A stretch of 64,000 nucleotides of DNA from JAMOQA01 sp964420365 (GTDB lineage Bacteria; Acidobacteriota; Polarisedimenticolia; J045): positions 1-64,000 of the forward strand of contig CAYQTA010000077.1 in assembly GCA_964420365.1 (NCBI GenBank). Direction: 5' to 3'. Below, piece after piece: positions 39,949-52,574 of the stretch (its first letter is position 1; the number at the start of each line of letters is the position of its first letter). The notes beneath the pieces are model-generated. The model did no database searches and was not told where the DNA came from. It saw only the letters and a program-made list of their open reading frames with translations. Position numbers and translations under genes: made by a program.

Positions 39949-41184
39949 TCAGTTCCGACGGAGAGCCTCGATCGGGTCGAGACGGGCCGCCCGCAGCGCC
40001 GGGTACAGCCCGAAGACGACGCCGACCAGGGTGCAGACGAACACGGCGGCGAGGGGCGCCACCCAGGACCAGGCGAGGGGCCAACCGGACCAGGCGGAGA
40101 TTCCCCAGGCGAGGACGAACCCGAGGCCGATCCCCAGGATTCCCCCGGCGAGGGAGATGCCGAGCGCCTCGACGAGGAACTGCCCGAGGATGTCCGACCG
40201 GCGTGCCCCGACCGCCCGCCGGATCCCGATCTCGGGGGTCCGCTCGAGCACGTTCGCCAGCATGATGTTCATGATCCCGATGCCACCGACGAGCAGGGAG
40301 ATGCCGGCGATCGCCGCCATCACGACATCGAAGATCCGCCGGGTCCTCCGGTGGCGGGCCAGCAGTTCCTCGGGAAGTACGAGCCGCCAGTCCTCCACGT
40401 CCCGGTGCCGCTGGCGCAGCAGGCGGGCGAGGGCGCGGGCCGCCGGCCGCACCGGGCCCGTTCCCCCGATCTCCACGCGGAAGACGTCGATCTCTTCCTC
40501 GAGGGGCTGAAAGCGGAAGACCTCCCGGGCCGTCGACAGGGGAACGTAGACCCGGTGCGACGGGCTCTCGAGGGGCACGCCCTCGAACTCCTGCTTCCCC
40601 AGCTCCCGGTCGGCCAGCAGGCCGACGACCCGGAACCACTGGTGGTTGACCCGGACCGGTCGGCCGAGCGGATCGAGCTCGCCGAACAGCTCCCGGGCGG
40701 CACGGGACCCGAGAACGGCGACGGCCCGGCGTTCCCGCTCGTCGTCCTCGTCGAGGAGCCTTCCGCGGGCGGCCCGCAGGTGCCCCATCGGGAACCACCC
40801 CGGGGTGACGCCCAGGACCTCGGCCTCCGAGTCCCCACCCTCCGCGTGCAGGGAGTACACGCTGATCCGCTTCGCCGCGGCGCTTCCGATCGCCCGCGGC
40901 AGCACCTCGACGGCCACCGCGAGATCGTGGAGGGAGAGACCGATCGAGTCCTTCCGGATCTCGCGCAACCGGTCCTCCGGCTGGGGCACCGCTTCCACCC
41001 GGATCGTCCGCAGGCCCAGGGTCTCGATCGCACGAAGGGCCTCCCGCCGCGCCCCCTCTCCCACGGCGAGCATGCTGACCACGGCGCCCACCCCGAAGAT
41101 CATCCCGAGCAGCGTGAGGAACGTGCGGAGCCGGTGGTGCCGGAACTCCTCGAAGGCCTCCAGGACACCGGTGCGCCAGTCCAT
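39949..41184 (-). CDS. MacB-type ABC transporter permease
   Basis: A 411-residue permease with one N-terminal helix (residues about 22-45), a periplasmic MacB_PCD domain of about 230 residues, and three C-terminal helices. The C-terminal FtsX-type motif NIMLANVLERTPEIGIRRAVGARRSDI and the ending YPALRAARLDPIEALR are diagnostic of MacB/LolC-like mechanotransmission proteins. The ATG overlaps the adaptor gene stop as TGATG. It is the last gene of the export operon, together with a LolD-type ATPase and two adaptors. Substrates of such systems are peptides, antibiotics, lipoproteins or siderophores; this one is unknown. Confidence 0.92.
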   Translation of the reverse strand: MDWRTGVLEAFEEFRHHRLRTFLTLLGMIFGVGAVVSMLAVGEGARREALRAIETLGLRTIRVEAVPQPEDRLREIRKDSIGLSLHDLAVAVEVLPRAIGSAAAKRISVYSLHAEGGDSEAEVLGVTPGWFPMGHLRAARGRLLDEDDERERRAVAVLGSRAARELFGELDPLGRPVRVNHQWFRVVGLLADRELGKQEFEGVPLESPSHRVYVPLSTAREVFRFQPLEEEIDVFRVEIGGTGPVRPAARALARLLRQRHRDVEDWRLVLPEELLARHRRTRRIFDVVMAAIAGISLLVGGIGIMNIMLANVLERTPEIGIRRAVGARRSDILGQFLVEALGISLAGGILGIGLGFVLAWGISAWSGWPLAWSWVAPLAAVFVCTLVGVVFGLYPALRAARLDPIEALRRN

Positions 41185-42398
41185 CACCGGCCCTCCTCGT
41201 CCGGGTCGGCGAGGGCGATCACCTCCCCTTCCCGCAGGCCGTCGAGCACGACCGTCCGCGCGAGGCTGCTCCGCCCCGTCCGGACCTCCCGCGCCACGAA
41301 GCGGCCCCCCGGCCCACGGACCCTGGCGTACGTCTTCCCGTCCCGGACGAACAGGGCCGGCACCGGCACGGCGATGACGTTCTCCTCGCGGGCGGCGTGG
41401 ATGACGACCCGCGCCGTGCCGCCGAGGGGCAGCGCGGCGGGGTCCGGGTCCTCGATCGCCAGCTCCACCTGGAAGTAACGCACCGGCGAACGCCAGTCGA
41501 TCGTGGCGGCGACGGTGCCGACCGAGGCGACCCGCGCGGCGAACGAGCGCCCGGGTGCGGCCCCGGGGAACACGTCCGCCGGCTGGCCCTTCTCGAGCCC
41601 CCCGGCCTCCGATTCGAGCACCCAGGCCTTGACCTTGTAGCCGCCCTCCCGCGCGACGCGTCCGACCGGCGAACCGGGCCAGCGCGTGTCCCCGGGGGCC
41701 AGGCGACCGTGGCGTCCCCGGGCCCGCAGGAAGCGCCCCCCGTGGGGAGCCCGCAGGACGAGCGCCTCGCGGGCGCGCTCCAGTTGCTCGAGCCTCGTTC
41801 GCCGGGTCCGCTCCCGGAGCCGCAGGATCTCGAGTTCCTTCCCCGCCCGCTCCTCGAAGCGGGCCAGGCGCTCCGCCAGGTGCCGCCGTCGTGCCCGGAG
41901 CAGGTCGAGATCGATCCGGGCGGACAGGATCTCCTGGCGGGAGAACACCTCGGGGTCGGCGGGGGCATAGCGGCGGGTGATCTCCTCCTCCCGCTCGAGA
42001 AGGGCGATCCGCTCCCGGATCGAGCGGCGCTCGCGCTCGATCTCCCGTTCCCGCGCCCTGATCTCGAGCCCGGCCCGCCGCAGCGCCGAACGCGCGAGGA
42101 AGATCTCGCGCGCGAGGCGTCGCCCGTCGAGCCGGGCGACCACGTCCCCCTCCGCGACCCTCGTCCCGTCGGGTGCGAGCCAGGCGATCCGCTGGGAACC
42201 GTCCGCCTCCGTCGGCACGCTGACCGTCGTCGACGCCTCGGGCTCGAGGATCCCCCGCCCCTCGATCCGGATCTCGAACGTTCCCCGCTCCACCCGCCAG
42301 GTCGGGACGGCCTCCCCCTCCCGGCCCTCCCGGCACGCGCCGCCCGACAGGACCGCGAGGGCAACCGCCAGGAGCAGGAAACGGGGGCCCGCCCTCAT
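41184..42398 (-). CDS. MacA/HlyD-type periplasmic adaptor lipoprotein
   Basis: A 404-residue adaptor with a lipoprotein signal (LLAVALAVLSGGAC, Cys22). A biotinyl/lipoyl-type half-motif VPTEADGSQRIAWLAPDGTRVAEGDVVARLD precedes a coiled-coil hairpin (residues about 95-210, EIRAREREIERERRSIRERI), then the returning half-motif ALVLRAPHGGRFLRARG, and a beta-barrel (YKVKAWVLESEAGGLEKGQP) and membrane-proximal domain. It links the inner-membrane permease to an outer-membrane channel. ATGA overlap with the upstream double-adaptor gene, and TGATG overlap with the permease gene. Confidence 0.9.
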   Translation of the reverse strand: MRAGPRFLLLAVALAVLSGGACREGREGEAVPTWRVERGTFEIRIEGRGILEPEASTTVSVPTEADGSQRIAWLAPDGTRVAEGDVVARLDGRRLAREIFLARSALRRAGLEIRAREREIERERRSIRERIALLEREEEITRRYAPADPEVFSRQEILSARIDLDLLRARRRHLAERLARFEERAGKELEILRLRERTRRTRLEQLERAREALVLRAPHGGRFLRARGRHGRLAPGDTRWPGSPVGRVAREGGYKVKAWVLESEAGGLEKGQPADVFPGAAPGRSFAARVASVGTVAATIDWRSPVRYFQVELAIEDPDPAALPLGGTARVVIHAAREENVIAVPVPALFVRDGKTYARVRGPGGRFVAREVRTGRSSLARTVVLDGLREGEVIALADPDEEGR

Positions 42399-44342
42399 CG
42401 CGTGGCCTCCGGCCGCGGAAAGATCGTCACGGTGGCCGCCATCCCCGGACGCAACAGCTCCCGGTCCGGGTCGTCGATCGTCACGACCACGTCGAACACC
42501 CGCTCGGGAACCTCCGCGGAGCGGGCGTGGAAGACCCGGCCGACCTTTCGGACCCGTCCGTGGAAGAGCCGGTCCGGGGCCGCGTCCAGCCGGATCTCCG
42601 CCGGCAGGTCCTCCCGGACCCGGGGGGCGGCGGTCTCCGGGACGCTGGCCGCGACCTCGAGGGTCGAGAGATCGGCGATCTCGAGGACCCGCGAGCCGCG
42701 CCAGACCCGGTCGCCGACGTCGTAGTGGGAACCGTCCCAGTCCGTCACGTACGCGACGTACCCGGCCCGCGGCGCCCGCACCCGGAGCCGCTCGATGTCC
42801 CGCCGCAGGTTCGCCACCTCCCTTTCCAGGTCGGCGACCCGGGCCCGGGCGAGACCGACCCGGAGATCCCGGGCCTCTCGCTGGGTTACCTCCCGCCGCT
42901 CGAGCAGCTCCAGCTTGCGCGCCACCAGGTCCCGGTCGATCCGCAGGGCCGCGAGCTCGTTGCGGCCGCGCAGCTCTTCCGGGACGGCCAGGGCCTGGTC
43001 CAGCTTCCGGGCCTCCCCCCGGAGCTCGATCCGCTCGAGGTCGAGGGCGGCGAGCTGGTCTTCCTCCTCGAGGACCGCGGCCTCGAGCTCCTTGCGCGCG
43101 GTCTCCAGCTTCCCCGAGGCGATCTCGAGGCGGTCCCGCAGCTCCCGGTCGTCCAGGGCGAAGACCGGCTCTCCCTCCCGGACCGCCCTCCCCTCGTCGA
43201 CCATCCACGTCACCGTGAACTGCCACACGCGGTGAATCCGGGGGGGAAGGACGGGCACCGCGTCCCGGGCGACGACGCGCCCGTTCCCGCGCACCGGGTC
43301 CGAAACCGCGGAACCGGCGGGGAGCACGGCCCCCGTTTCCGCTGCCCCGATCTCGCAGCGCACCCCCATTCCCGGGCGCATCGCCGCCGGGTCCGGGTCG
43401 TCGAGGGAGAACTCCACGCGGAACCACCGCCCGTTCCCCCAGGCCCAGATCCGCTCCCCGGAAACGGCCACGCGCTCCACCCGGCCGTGGAACATCCTCC
43501 CCGGCAGGGCGTCGAGGAGAAAGCGCGCCGGCTGCCCCGGCACGATCCTGCCGACGTCTCCCTCCCGTGCCCATCCCAGCACGTGCAGGCTGGCCGGGTC
43601 CGGGATCGTGGCCACCTCCCACCCCGTTCCGACGCGATCCCCGGGGCGCAGCCGGTGCTCCTCCCAGGGGTGCTCGCCGATCAGCACGTATCCCGCCCGC
43701 TCGGCGCGCAGTTCCAGCGCGGCGAGGTCGCGCCGGCGTTCCTCGATCTTCCGCCGCAGTTCTCCCAGCTCCAGCTCCAGCTGGGCCTTCCGGGCTTCCT
43801 CGACCAGGTCGTGGACCCGCAGCTCCAGCTCCGCCCGCCGCCGCTCGTTCTCCTTGCGCGCGGCGGCCAGGGCCGCCTTCCGGTGGGCCCATTCACCCGT
43901 CACTTCGGCCGGGACCGCGGCCTCGAGGGCGGCCTTCCGGGCCTCCGCCGTGGCCTCGGCCAGCTTGACCTCGAGCTCGAGCCGCGACCGCCGCGACCGG
44001 ACGCCGGCGAGACGCGCCTCCCGCTCCTTTTCCTCGAGGGACGCCTCCAGGTCGGCGAGGCCGTCCAGCACGGCGCCCGGGTCGAAGCGCGCGACCACGT
44101 CCCCCGGTTCGACACGGCTTCCGTCGGCCGCCAGCCACTGGAGCTGCAGGTCGACCCAGGTGCTGGTGATCGGGGCCAGCAGTCGCTGTCCACCGGTCGC
44201 CTCGAGCTGGCCGGTGAGCAGGAGCGGCGCTTTCACCGGGTTCGTATCCGCGGCGGCCGCACCGGGCACGGCCGCCTCGCGCCTCGAGACGCATCCCGCC
44301 ACGAGGGCCAGGAGCAGGGCGAGAACGGCCAGCCCGCGCCGG

Positions 44343-44353
<11 letters not shown>
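42395..44353 (-). CDS. Double-module HlyD/MacA-like adaptor lipoprotein
   Basis: A 652-residue lipoprotein (signal LALLLALVAGC, Cys21) that appears to hold two complete adaptor modules in tandem. Module 1 (residues about 50-345): lipoyl half-motif TSTWVDLQLQWLAADGSRVE, coiled coil (EKEREARLAGVRSRRSRLEL), returning strand AERAGYVLIGEHPWEEHRLR, barrel DVGRIVPGQPARFLLDALPG and RPGMGVRCEI. Module 2 (residues about 365-650): WQFTVTWMVDEGRAVREGEP, coiled coil (RDRLEIASGKLETARKELEA), RAPRAGYVAYVTDWDGSHYD and LLRPGMAATVTI. Ordinary adaptors are about 350-450 residues with one module. Start is GTG 44353, overlapping the ATPase gene by 11 bases, with GGAGGA upstream. It may form both rings of a stacked adaptor on its own. 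Confidence 0.88.
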
Positions 44354-45047
<694 letters not shown>

Positions 45048-45051
45048 GTTC

Positions 45052-47684
<2,633 letters not shown>

Positions 47685-47685
<1 letters not shown>

Positions 47686-48899
47686 CAGGTCCCGAGGCGA
47701 TCGAGGGCCTGGCGGACGTCCCGCTCGAGGTCCTCGTACGTCTCGCAACCGACCGCGAGGCGCACGAGGCCCGGCGTGATCCCGGTGGCCAGCAGTTCCT
47801 CCTCCGGCAGGCCGTGGTGGGTCATCGAGGCGGGATGCTCGATCAGGGTCTCGACCCCGCCGAGGCTCACCGCCAGGGTCGCCAGGTGGACCGATTTCAT
47901 CAGGGTCACGCCCGCCTCGTACCCGCCCCGGAGCTCGAAGCTGATCATCGACCCGGGACCGTCCATCTGCCGCTCGGCGAGATCGTGCTGCGGGTGGCCG
48001 GGCAGGCCGGGATAGTGAACCCGCTCCACCGCCGGGTGGGCCTCGATCACCGCGGCGAGCCTCCGGGCATTCTCCTGGGCGGCCCGCACGCGGAGGGGCA
48101 GGGTCTTCACGCCCCGCAGGACCAGCCAGGCCTGGTGGGGATCCATGTTGGCACCGAAGCTGGACCGGGCCGCCCGGACCTTCCCGAGGGTCTCCCCGTC
48201 GCGGCAGATCACGATCCCACCGACCACGTCGGCGTGACCGTTCAGGTACTTGGTCGTCGAGTGCAGCACGACGTGGGCCCCGTGCTCGAACGGCCGCTGG
48301 AGGACCGGCGACGCGAAGGTGTTGTCGACGACGACGGTGAGGCCGCGGGCGGCCGCGATCCGCGCCGCGCCGGCGAGGTCGACCAGCTTCAGGGTCGGGT
48401 TCGCCGGGGTCTCCAGGTAGAGCACCTTCGTCTCCGGCCGGAGCGCCGCCTCGATCTTCCCGAGATCGGACGTGTCGACGAAGGTCGAGTCGATGCCGAA
48501 CCGGGCGAGGTCCTTCTCGATCAGCAGCCGCGACGGGCCGTAGACCGTGTCCGTCCCGACCACGTGGTCCCCCGCCCGGAGCAGGGCCTGCATCACGCCG
48601 GCGATCGCTCCCATGCCCGAGGCGAAGGCGACCCCCCCGGTGCCCCCCTCCAGGGCCGCGACGCATTCCTCGAGGGCGGCGATCGTCGGGTTTCCGAGCC
48701 GCGTGTAGATGTACCCGTCCTCCTGGCCGGCGAACCGGCGGGCCCCCTGCTCTGGCGAAGAGAAGGCAAAGGTCGAGGTCTGGTAGATCGGGACCGCCAC
48801 CGCCCCGTGGACCGGGTCGGGAGACTGCCCCGCGTGGATCGCCAGGGACTCGATGCCCGTCGCGCCGTGGTGGTCGGCCCGCTTCGCGTCGTCGCTCAT
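47685..48899 (-). CDS. Cystathionine gamma-synthase / methionine gamma-lyase family PLP enzyme
   Basis: A 404-residue trans-sulfuration enzyme. Visible are the N-terminal VPIYQTSTFAFSS, YTRLGNPTIAALEECVAALEGG, the PLP-binding lysine K217 in HSTTKYLNGHADVVGG, and SLGGVETLIEHPASMTHHGL near the C-terminus, characteristic of CGS/CGL/MGL enzymes. Which of synthesis (O-acylhomoserine plus cysteine), lyase or methionine gamma-lyase activity it has cannot be read from motifs. ATG 48899 has GAGGAGC upstream and is the first gene of a long minus-strand operon with the radical-SAM and export genes. Confidence 0.93.
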
Positions 48900-48952
48900 C
48901 GTGGTGCTCCTCGGGAACGGGGCCCGCGGCCCCCGGGAGGGGAACGGCCGGA

Positions 48953-48981
48953 AGGATAACACCGGGGGGCCCGCCGGGCAG
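48953..48981 (-). promoter_or_regulatory. Predicted promoter of the PLP-enzyme/radical-SAM/export operon
   Basis: CTGCCC (48981-48976) and TATCCT (48958-48953) on the minus strand are separated by exactly 17 bases. It is back-to-back with the promoter of the divergent epimerase gene (-35 elements 10 bases apart). Confidence 0.6.
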
Positions 48982-48991
48982 ACGTGCCCCC

Positions 48992-49020
48992 TTGACACGG
49001 GGAGCGCGTGCGGGAAGGCT
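48992..49020 (+). promoter_or_regulatory. Predicted promoter of the epimerase gene
   Basis: A perfect TTGACA at 48992-48997 and AAGGCT at 49015-49020, separated by 17 bases. The -10 is weak. Start of transcription would be about 40 bases before the GTG. Confidence 0.5.
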
Positions 49021-49068
49021 TTGCCATCCCCGCCGGGGCCCCCCGGCGAGTCCGCGAGGAGGACTACC

Positions 49069-50088
49069 GTGCGCAAGCCCGTCGTCCTGATCACCGGCGC
49101 TGCCGGCGAGATCGGTCATGCCCTGGTGACGCGCCTTTCCGACGGGGGATCCACCCCGATCGTCACCCTCGACCTCCGTCCCCTCGACGAGGATCTCGAG
49201 GCCCGGGTCACCCGGCACTTCACCGGTTCCATCCTCGACCGGAACCTGCTCGACTCGATCCTCGCCGAGTTCGCCGTCGACCGGGTGTTCCACCTCGCCG
49301 CGTTGCTCTCGACCCGCGCCGAGTTCACGCCGGTGACGGCCCACCAGGTCAACGTCGAGGGCACGCTGAACCTCCTGGAGTTCGCCCAGCAGCAGGGCCA
49401 GAGCCACGGCCGACCGGTGCTGTTCTTCTACCCGAGCTCGATCGCCGCCTACGGCCTGCCGGACCTCGAGACCAAGGCCCGGGCGGGAAAGGTCCGCGAG
49501 GACGAGTGGAACCTCCCGGTCACGATGTACGGCTGCAACAAGCTGTACTGCGAGCACCTGGGCCGGTACTACGCGCGCCACTACAAGCAGCTGGACGCCG
49601 AGTCCCACGCGGGGCGGGTCGACTTCCGGTCGATCCGGTTTCCCGGCCTGATCTCCGCCCTCACCGTGCCCTCGGGAGGTACCAGCGACTATGCCCCGGA
49701 AATGATCCACGCCGCCGCCCAGGGAAAACCGTACGCCTGCTTCGTCCGCCCCGACGCCCGGATCCCGTTCATGGCGATGCCCGACGCCGTCGAGGCGATC
49801 CTCGCCCTCGCCGCCGCTCCACGCGAGTCCCTGACCCGGCTCGTCTACAACATCACGGCGTTCAACCCCTCGGCCGAGGAGATCCGGGAGCTGGTCGTGG
49901 ACGCCTTTCCCGGGGCGGACATCACGTTCAAGCCGGACGTCAAGCGCCAGGCTATCGTCGATTCGTGGCCCGCGGACGTGAACGACGAGGCGGCCCGGAA
50001 CGACTGGGGACTCGCTCCCCGCTACGGCCTCGAGGAGGCGTTCCGCGACTACCTGATCCCGACGATTCGCCGCCGCTACGGCAAGTGA
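49069..50088 (+). CDS. NAD-dependent epimerase/dehydratase (threonine-dehydrogenase-like extended SDR)
   Basis: A 339-residue extended short-chain dehydrogenase. The Rossmann motif is VLITGAAGEIGHAL, the HLAALLSTRAEF loop follows, and the catalytic tyrosine/lysine are in the MYGCNKLYCEHLGRYYA motif (YxxxK). The combination with YPSSIAAYG and RFPGLISALTVPSGGTSDYA resembles bacterial NAD epimerase-type L-threonine 3-dehydrogenases, though a nucleotide-sugar epimerase cannot be excluded. The GTG at 49069 has GAGGAGGAC upstream. Single-gene unit, ending at a bidirectional terminator. Confidence 0.88.
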   Translation: MRKPVVLITGAAGEIGHALVTRLSDGGSTPIVTLDLRPLDEDLEARVTRHFTGSILDRNLLDSILAEFAVDRVFHLAALLSTRAEFTPVTAHQVNVEGTLNLLEFAQQQGQSHGRPVLFFYPSSIAAYGLPDLETKARAGKVREDEWNLPVTMYGCNKLYCEHLGRYYARHYKQLDAESHAGRVDFRSIRFPGLISALTVPSGGTSDYAPEMIHAAAQGKPYACFVRPDARIPFMAMPDAVEAILALAAAPRESLTRLVYNITAFNPSAEEIRELVVDAFPGADITFKPDVKRQAIVDSWPADVNDEAARNDWGLAPRYGLEEAFRDYLIPTIRRRYGK

Positions 50089-50090
50089 GC

Positions 50091-50122
50091 GGGAGGGGAG
50101 CAGCCGGGGCCGCTCCCCTCCC
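50091..50122. terminator. Bidirectional terminator-like hairpin
   Basis: A perfect 11-bp stem, GGGAGGGGAGC (50091-50101) with its complement (50112-50122), and a 10-base loop, lies exactly between two convergent genes (3 bases after one stop and 15 before the other). No strong T-tract on either side, so efficiency is uncertain. Confidence 0.6.
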
Positions 50123-50137
50123 TTCCCGCCGCTCCCG

Positions 50138-50923
50138 TCAGGGGATCGTGAGACAGGCGGGCCCTTCCCCCTTGCAGCAGTCCGCGGGGCCGTCCTTGCA
50201 CCGTTCCGGGCAGTCGAGGCACTCGAGGTACGAGAGCATCGCCACCTGGAGCCGGACGAGGCACCCGAGGGAGAGGTGCCCGTGGTCCCGCACGCACTCG
50301 TCGTGGGCCAGGCACTCCGGCGTGCAGATCCCGGTGCAGCCCCAGCACCCCGGTCCGCAGCAGCCGAGACAACCGGTGGCCGGGTCCGTACAGCCGCCTC
50401 CCTGCGGGTGCAGTCCGTCACTCTCCCCGTCCGCACCGCGTTCCCAGGCGGGCCCGTGGGCCCCGAGGGCGAGGACGGGAAGCGCGTCCGGTTCCAGGCC
50501 CGCGTCGACGAGGAGGAGCGGCAGGCGGCCGGCCAGCGGCCCGTCCGGGGAGGCGAGGGCGCGCCGCACCCGGGCCAGCTCTTCCACGGAGTAGTCCCGG
50601 TCCTCGAGGACGACGCCGCCGACCCGGACCACGTGGTTCCCCGCGGCGAGGATGCCGACCCGGGAGAGCTCGCGCCGGTCGCGGTCGAGGATGACGGAGT
50701 CGAACCCGCCTCCCGGCACCGGGCAGACCCGGAACGCCACCTGCCGCCCCGCCCCGTCGGTCGCCTCCCCCTCGATGCCCCCGTCGCAGGCGGGAACGAA
50801 GCTGGCGGTGGCGTCGCCCTCCGCGACGGCGACGCCCGGGGCGACGCCGGTGACGAGGACGGCGGCCAGCAACCCGGCCGTGAGCATCCCCGGAACGGAC
50901 CGTGAACGGTTCTTCCTGGACAT
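50138..50923 (-). CDS. Cysteine-rich secreted protein with phospholipase A2-like CxxHD motif
   Basis: A 261-residue exported protein. Signal peptide: residues about 12-34 (MLTAGLLAAVLVTGVAPGVAVA). Residues 40-160 are a beta-rich domain without recognised family. Residues 178-250 are very cysteine-rich: GCLGCCGPGCWGC then TPECLAHDEC (C204, H207, D208, C210), which follows the Cys-x2-His-Asp-x-Cys active-site pattern of secreted phospholipases A2; the calcium-loop glycine pattern is present in altered form (CCGPGCWGC). Enzyme activity is therefore possible, not certain. ATG 50923 is preceded by a G-rich GGAGGGGG. It is divergent from an XRE-type regulator across a palindrome cluster. Confidence 0.8.
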   Translation of the reverse strand: MSRKNRSRSVPGMLTAGLLAAVLVTGVAPGVAVAEGDATASFVPACDGGIEGEATDGAGRQVAFRVCPVPGGGFDSVILDRDRRELSRVGILAAGNHVVRVGGVVLEDRDYSVEELARVRRALASPDGPLAGRLPLLLVDAGLEPDALPVLALGAHGPAWERGADGESDGLHPQGGGCTDPATGCLGCCGPGCWGCTGICTPECLAHDECVRDHGHLSLGCLVRLQVAMLSYLECLDCPERCKDGPADCCKGEGPACLTIP

Positions 50924-51138
50924 GAGACTCCCCCTCCTGCCGCGAGCATCGTTCCGCGGCGATCGTGCCCGCCGCCGGCGCTGTCCCCCCTGGACCGGGC
51001 CGTCGTCGGGCGTGCGACTCGCGGGCCCCGGCAGGACCCCCGCCGGCCTCGCTGGCGGGAGCCCCGGTGACCCGTTCCGACGATGCACGGCGGCCGCGGG
51101 GCGCGAAAGGGCCCGGGCCGGCCGGGGCGCGGTTCGCG

Positions 51139-51213
51139 GGGGCAGGCCTGCCCCGGGGCACGCGTGCCCCCGCCCCGCCCGTCCCGGGCCCGGGACGCGT
51201 CGCGGGCGACGCG
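51139..51213. promoter_or_regulatory. Cluster of perfect palindromes in the 358-bp divergent region
   Basis: The stretch 50924-51281 holds no gene. It contains two abutting 16-bp perfect palindromes with the same outer arms, GGGGCA-GGCC-TGCCCC (51139-51154) and GGGGCA-CGCG-TGCCCC (51155-51170), then GTCCCGGGCCCGGGAC (51181-51196) and CGCGTCGC-GG-GCGACGCG (51196-51213). This looks like a multi-site operator, plausibly for the adjacent XRE-TPR regulator, controlling one or both divergent genes. No clear -35/-10 pair was found around it. Confidence 0.5.
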
Positions 51214-51281
51214 ATGGCACCCGGCCTGCGGGACGGCCATGATGACGACGCGGGTTCGGCCCCCCGGCAAGGAGCTGTCCC

Positions 51282-52520
51282 GTGAAACCCTGGTACCGTG
51301 GGCTCCCGCGCCTGCTCCGCGCCCTTCGCCGCGACCGCGGCTGGACCCTCCGTCGAGCCGTCCACGAGGCACGGCGGCTGGGCGTTCCGGTCGATCGCTC
51401 CCTGCTCCGGCGCGCCGAGACGGGCCTCGTCGTGCCCGGCCGCGTCGTGCTGCACCGCCTGGCCCTGCTCTACGGGGTCCCGGCCGCCGAGCTGGAGGAG
51501 GAGGCCTACCTGGCCGAGGCGCTGCGGGAACCGCCCCCCCTGCTCCCCGGGGAGGACCTGCTCTCCGCCCTGCGAGGAGCGCTGGCGCGGGGCCGTCACC
51601 TCGAGGTGCTCGCCCGGACCGAGGCGCTGCGGGGGACGGCGGGCGGATCGTTCTTCCCCTCCGGGAAGGAGGAGGGCGGGGCGTGGCTGGTCCGCGCGGC
51701 CGCCGCCCGGGCCCTCGGGCTCCAGGGGATCGCCCGGAGGACCCTCGAGGACGTCGCATGGCCCCCCCGCCACGGCGCGACCCGCGTGGAGGCATGCTGG
51801 CGCCTCGCGGACGAGGACCTCGAGGCGGGCGATCCGCGGGCTGCCCTCGCCCGCCTCGACACCTGCGGGAACGAGGCGAGAAAGTCGAGCGATCCCTCGG
51901 TCCATCCCCGGCACCTGGCGCGGGAAGGAAGGGCGCGCATCGCCGCCGGGCGCCGGGTCGCCGGCCTGCGCCGGCTCGACGAAGCGCGGGAGCTGGCCCG
52001 TCGCTCCGGCGACCGAGCGACCCTCGCCGAAGTACTCGCGCAGCGCGCCCTCGCCGTGGCGGGCCACGACCCGGACGTCGCCGCGGTCCTCGCCCGGCAG
52101 GCGGTCGCGGAGGCCCGGAAGAGCGGCCACCGCGGGGCCCTCGTTCGCCGGCTCCTCGACCTTGCCACGGTCCTGCCGCGGAGGGACCCGGAGGCGAACC
52201 GGGCCCGTCTCGCGGCCCTGCGGGAAGCGGCGGAAATCGCCCGGGCGGCCCGGCTCCCCGTCGAGGAGTTCCTCGCCCTCGATCTCCTCCTCCGGACGGA
52301 CGTCGGGGGCGCGGACCGTCCCGTCGGCGAGATGCACCGCCGACGGGACGCGCTCCTCTCCCGGCTCCCGTGGCACCCGCCCGCCGCCCTCCGCCGGCGG
52401 GGGGAGATCCTCGACGACGCCCGTCGCCGGGTGGAGACGGAGGATGACGCGGAAGACGACGGACCCGCCGCGCGGCCGGGGCGGGCCACGGTGGCGGCGG
52501 AGATCCCGCGCGCGTCGTGA
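51282..52520 (+). CDS. XRE-family regulator with helical (TPR-like) C-terminal domain
   Basis: A 412-residue protein. Residues about 8-75 look like a helix-turn-helix of the XRE/Cro type: LRALRRDRGWTLRRAVHEAR, RSLLRRAETGLVVPGRVVLH, LALLYGVPAAELEEEAYLAE, the normal recognition-helix and dimer pattern. The rest is all-helical with repeat-like units of about 35 residues (RVEACWRLADEDLEAGDPRA, LDEARELARRSGDRATLAEV), similar to TPR-containing quorum or virulence regulators of the Rgg/PlcR class, where the repeat domain binds a small peptide or protein. The C-terminus is Asp/Glu-rich. GTG 51282 has AAGGAGC upstream. It is divergent from the PLA2-like gene. Confidence 0.75.
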   Translation: MKPWYRGLPRLLRALRRDRGWTLRRAVHEARRLGVPVDRSLLRRAETGLVVPGRVVLHRLALLYGVPAAELEEEAYLAEALREPPPLLPGEDLLSALRGALARGRHLEVLARTEALRGTAGGSFFPSGKEEGGAWLVRAAAARALGLQGIARRTLEDVAWPPRHGATRVEACWRLADEDLEAGDPRAALARLDTCGNEARKSSDPSVHPRHLAREGRARIAAGRRVAGLRRLDEARELARRSGDRATLAEVLAQRALAVAGHDPDVAAVLARQAVAEARKSGHRGALVRRLLDLATVLPRRDPEANRARLAALREAAEIARAARLPVEEFLALDLLLRTDVGGADRPVGEMHRRRDALLSRLPWHPPAALRRRGEILDDARRRVETEDDAEDDGPAARPGRATVAAEIPRAS

Positions 52521-52574
52521 CGCCGTGCCCCCTCCCCCGGGGAGAGACCGTCGCCTCCCTCGGCGGGAATCCGT

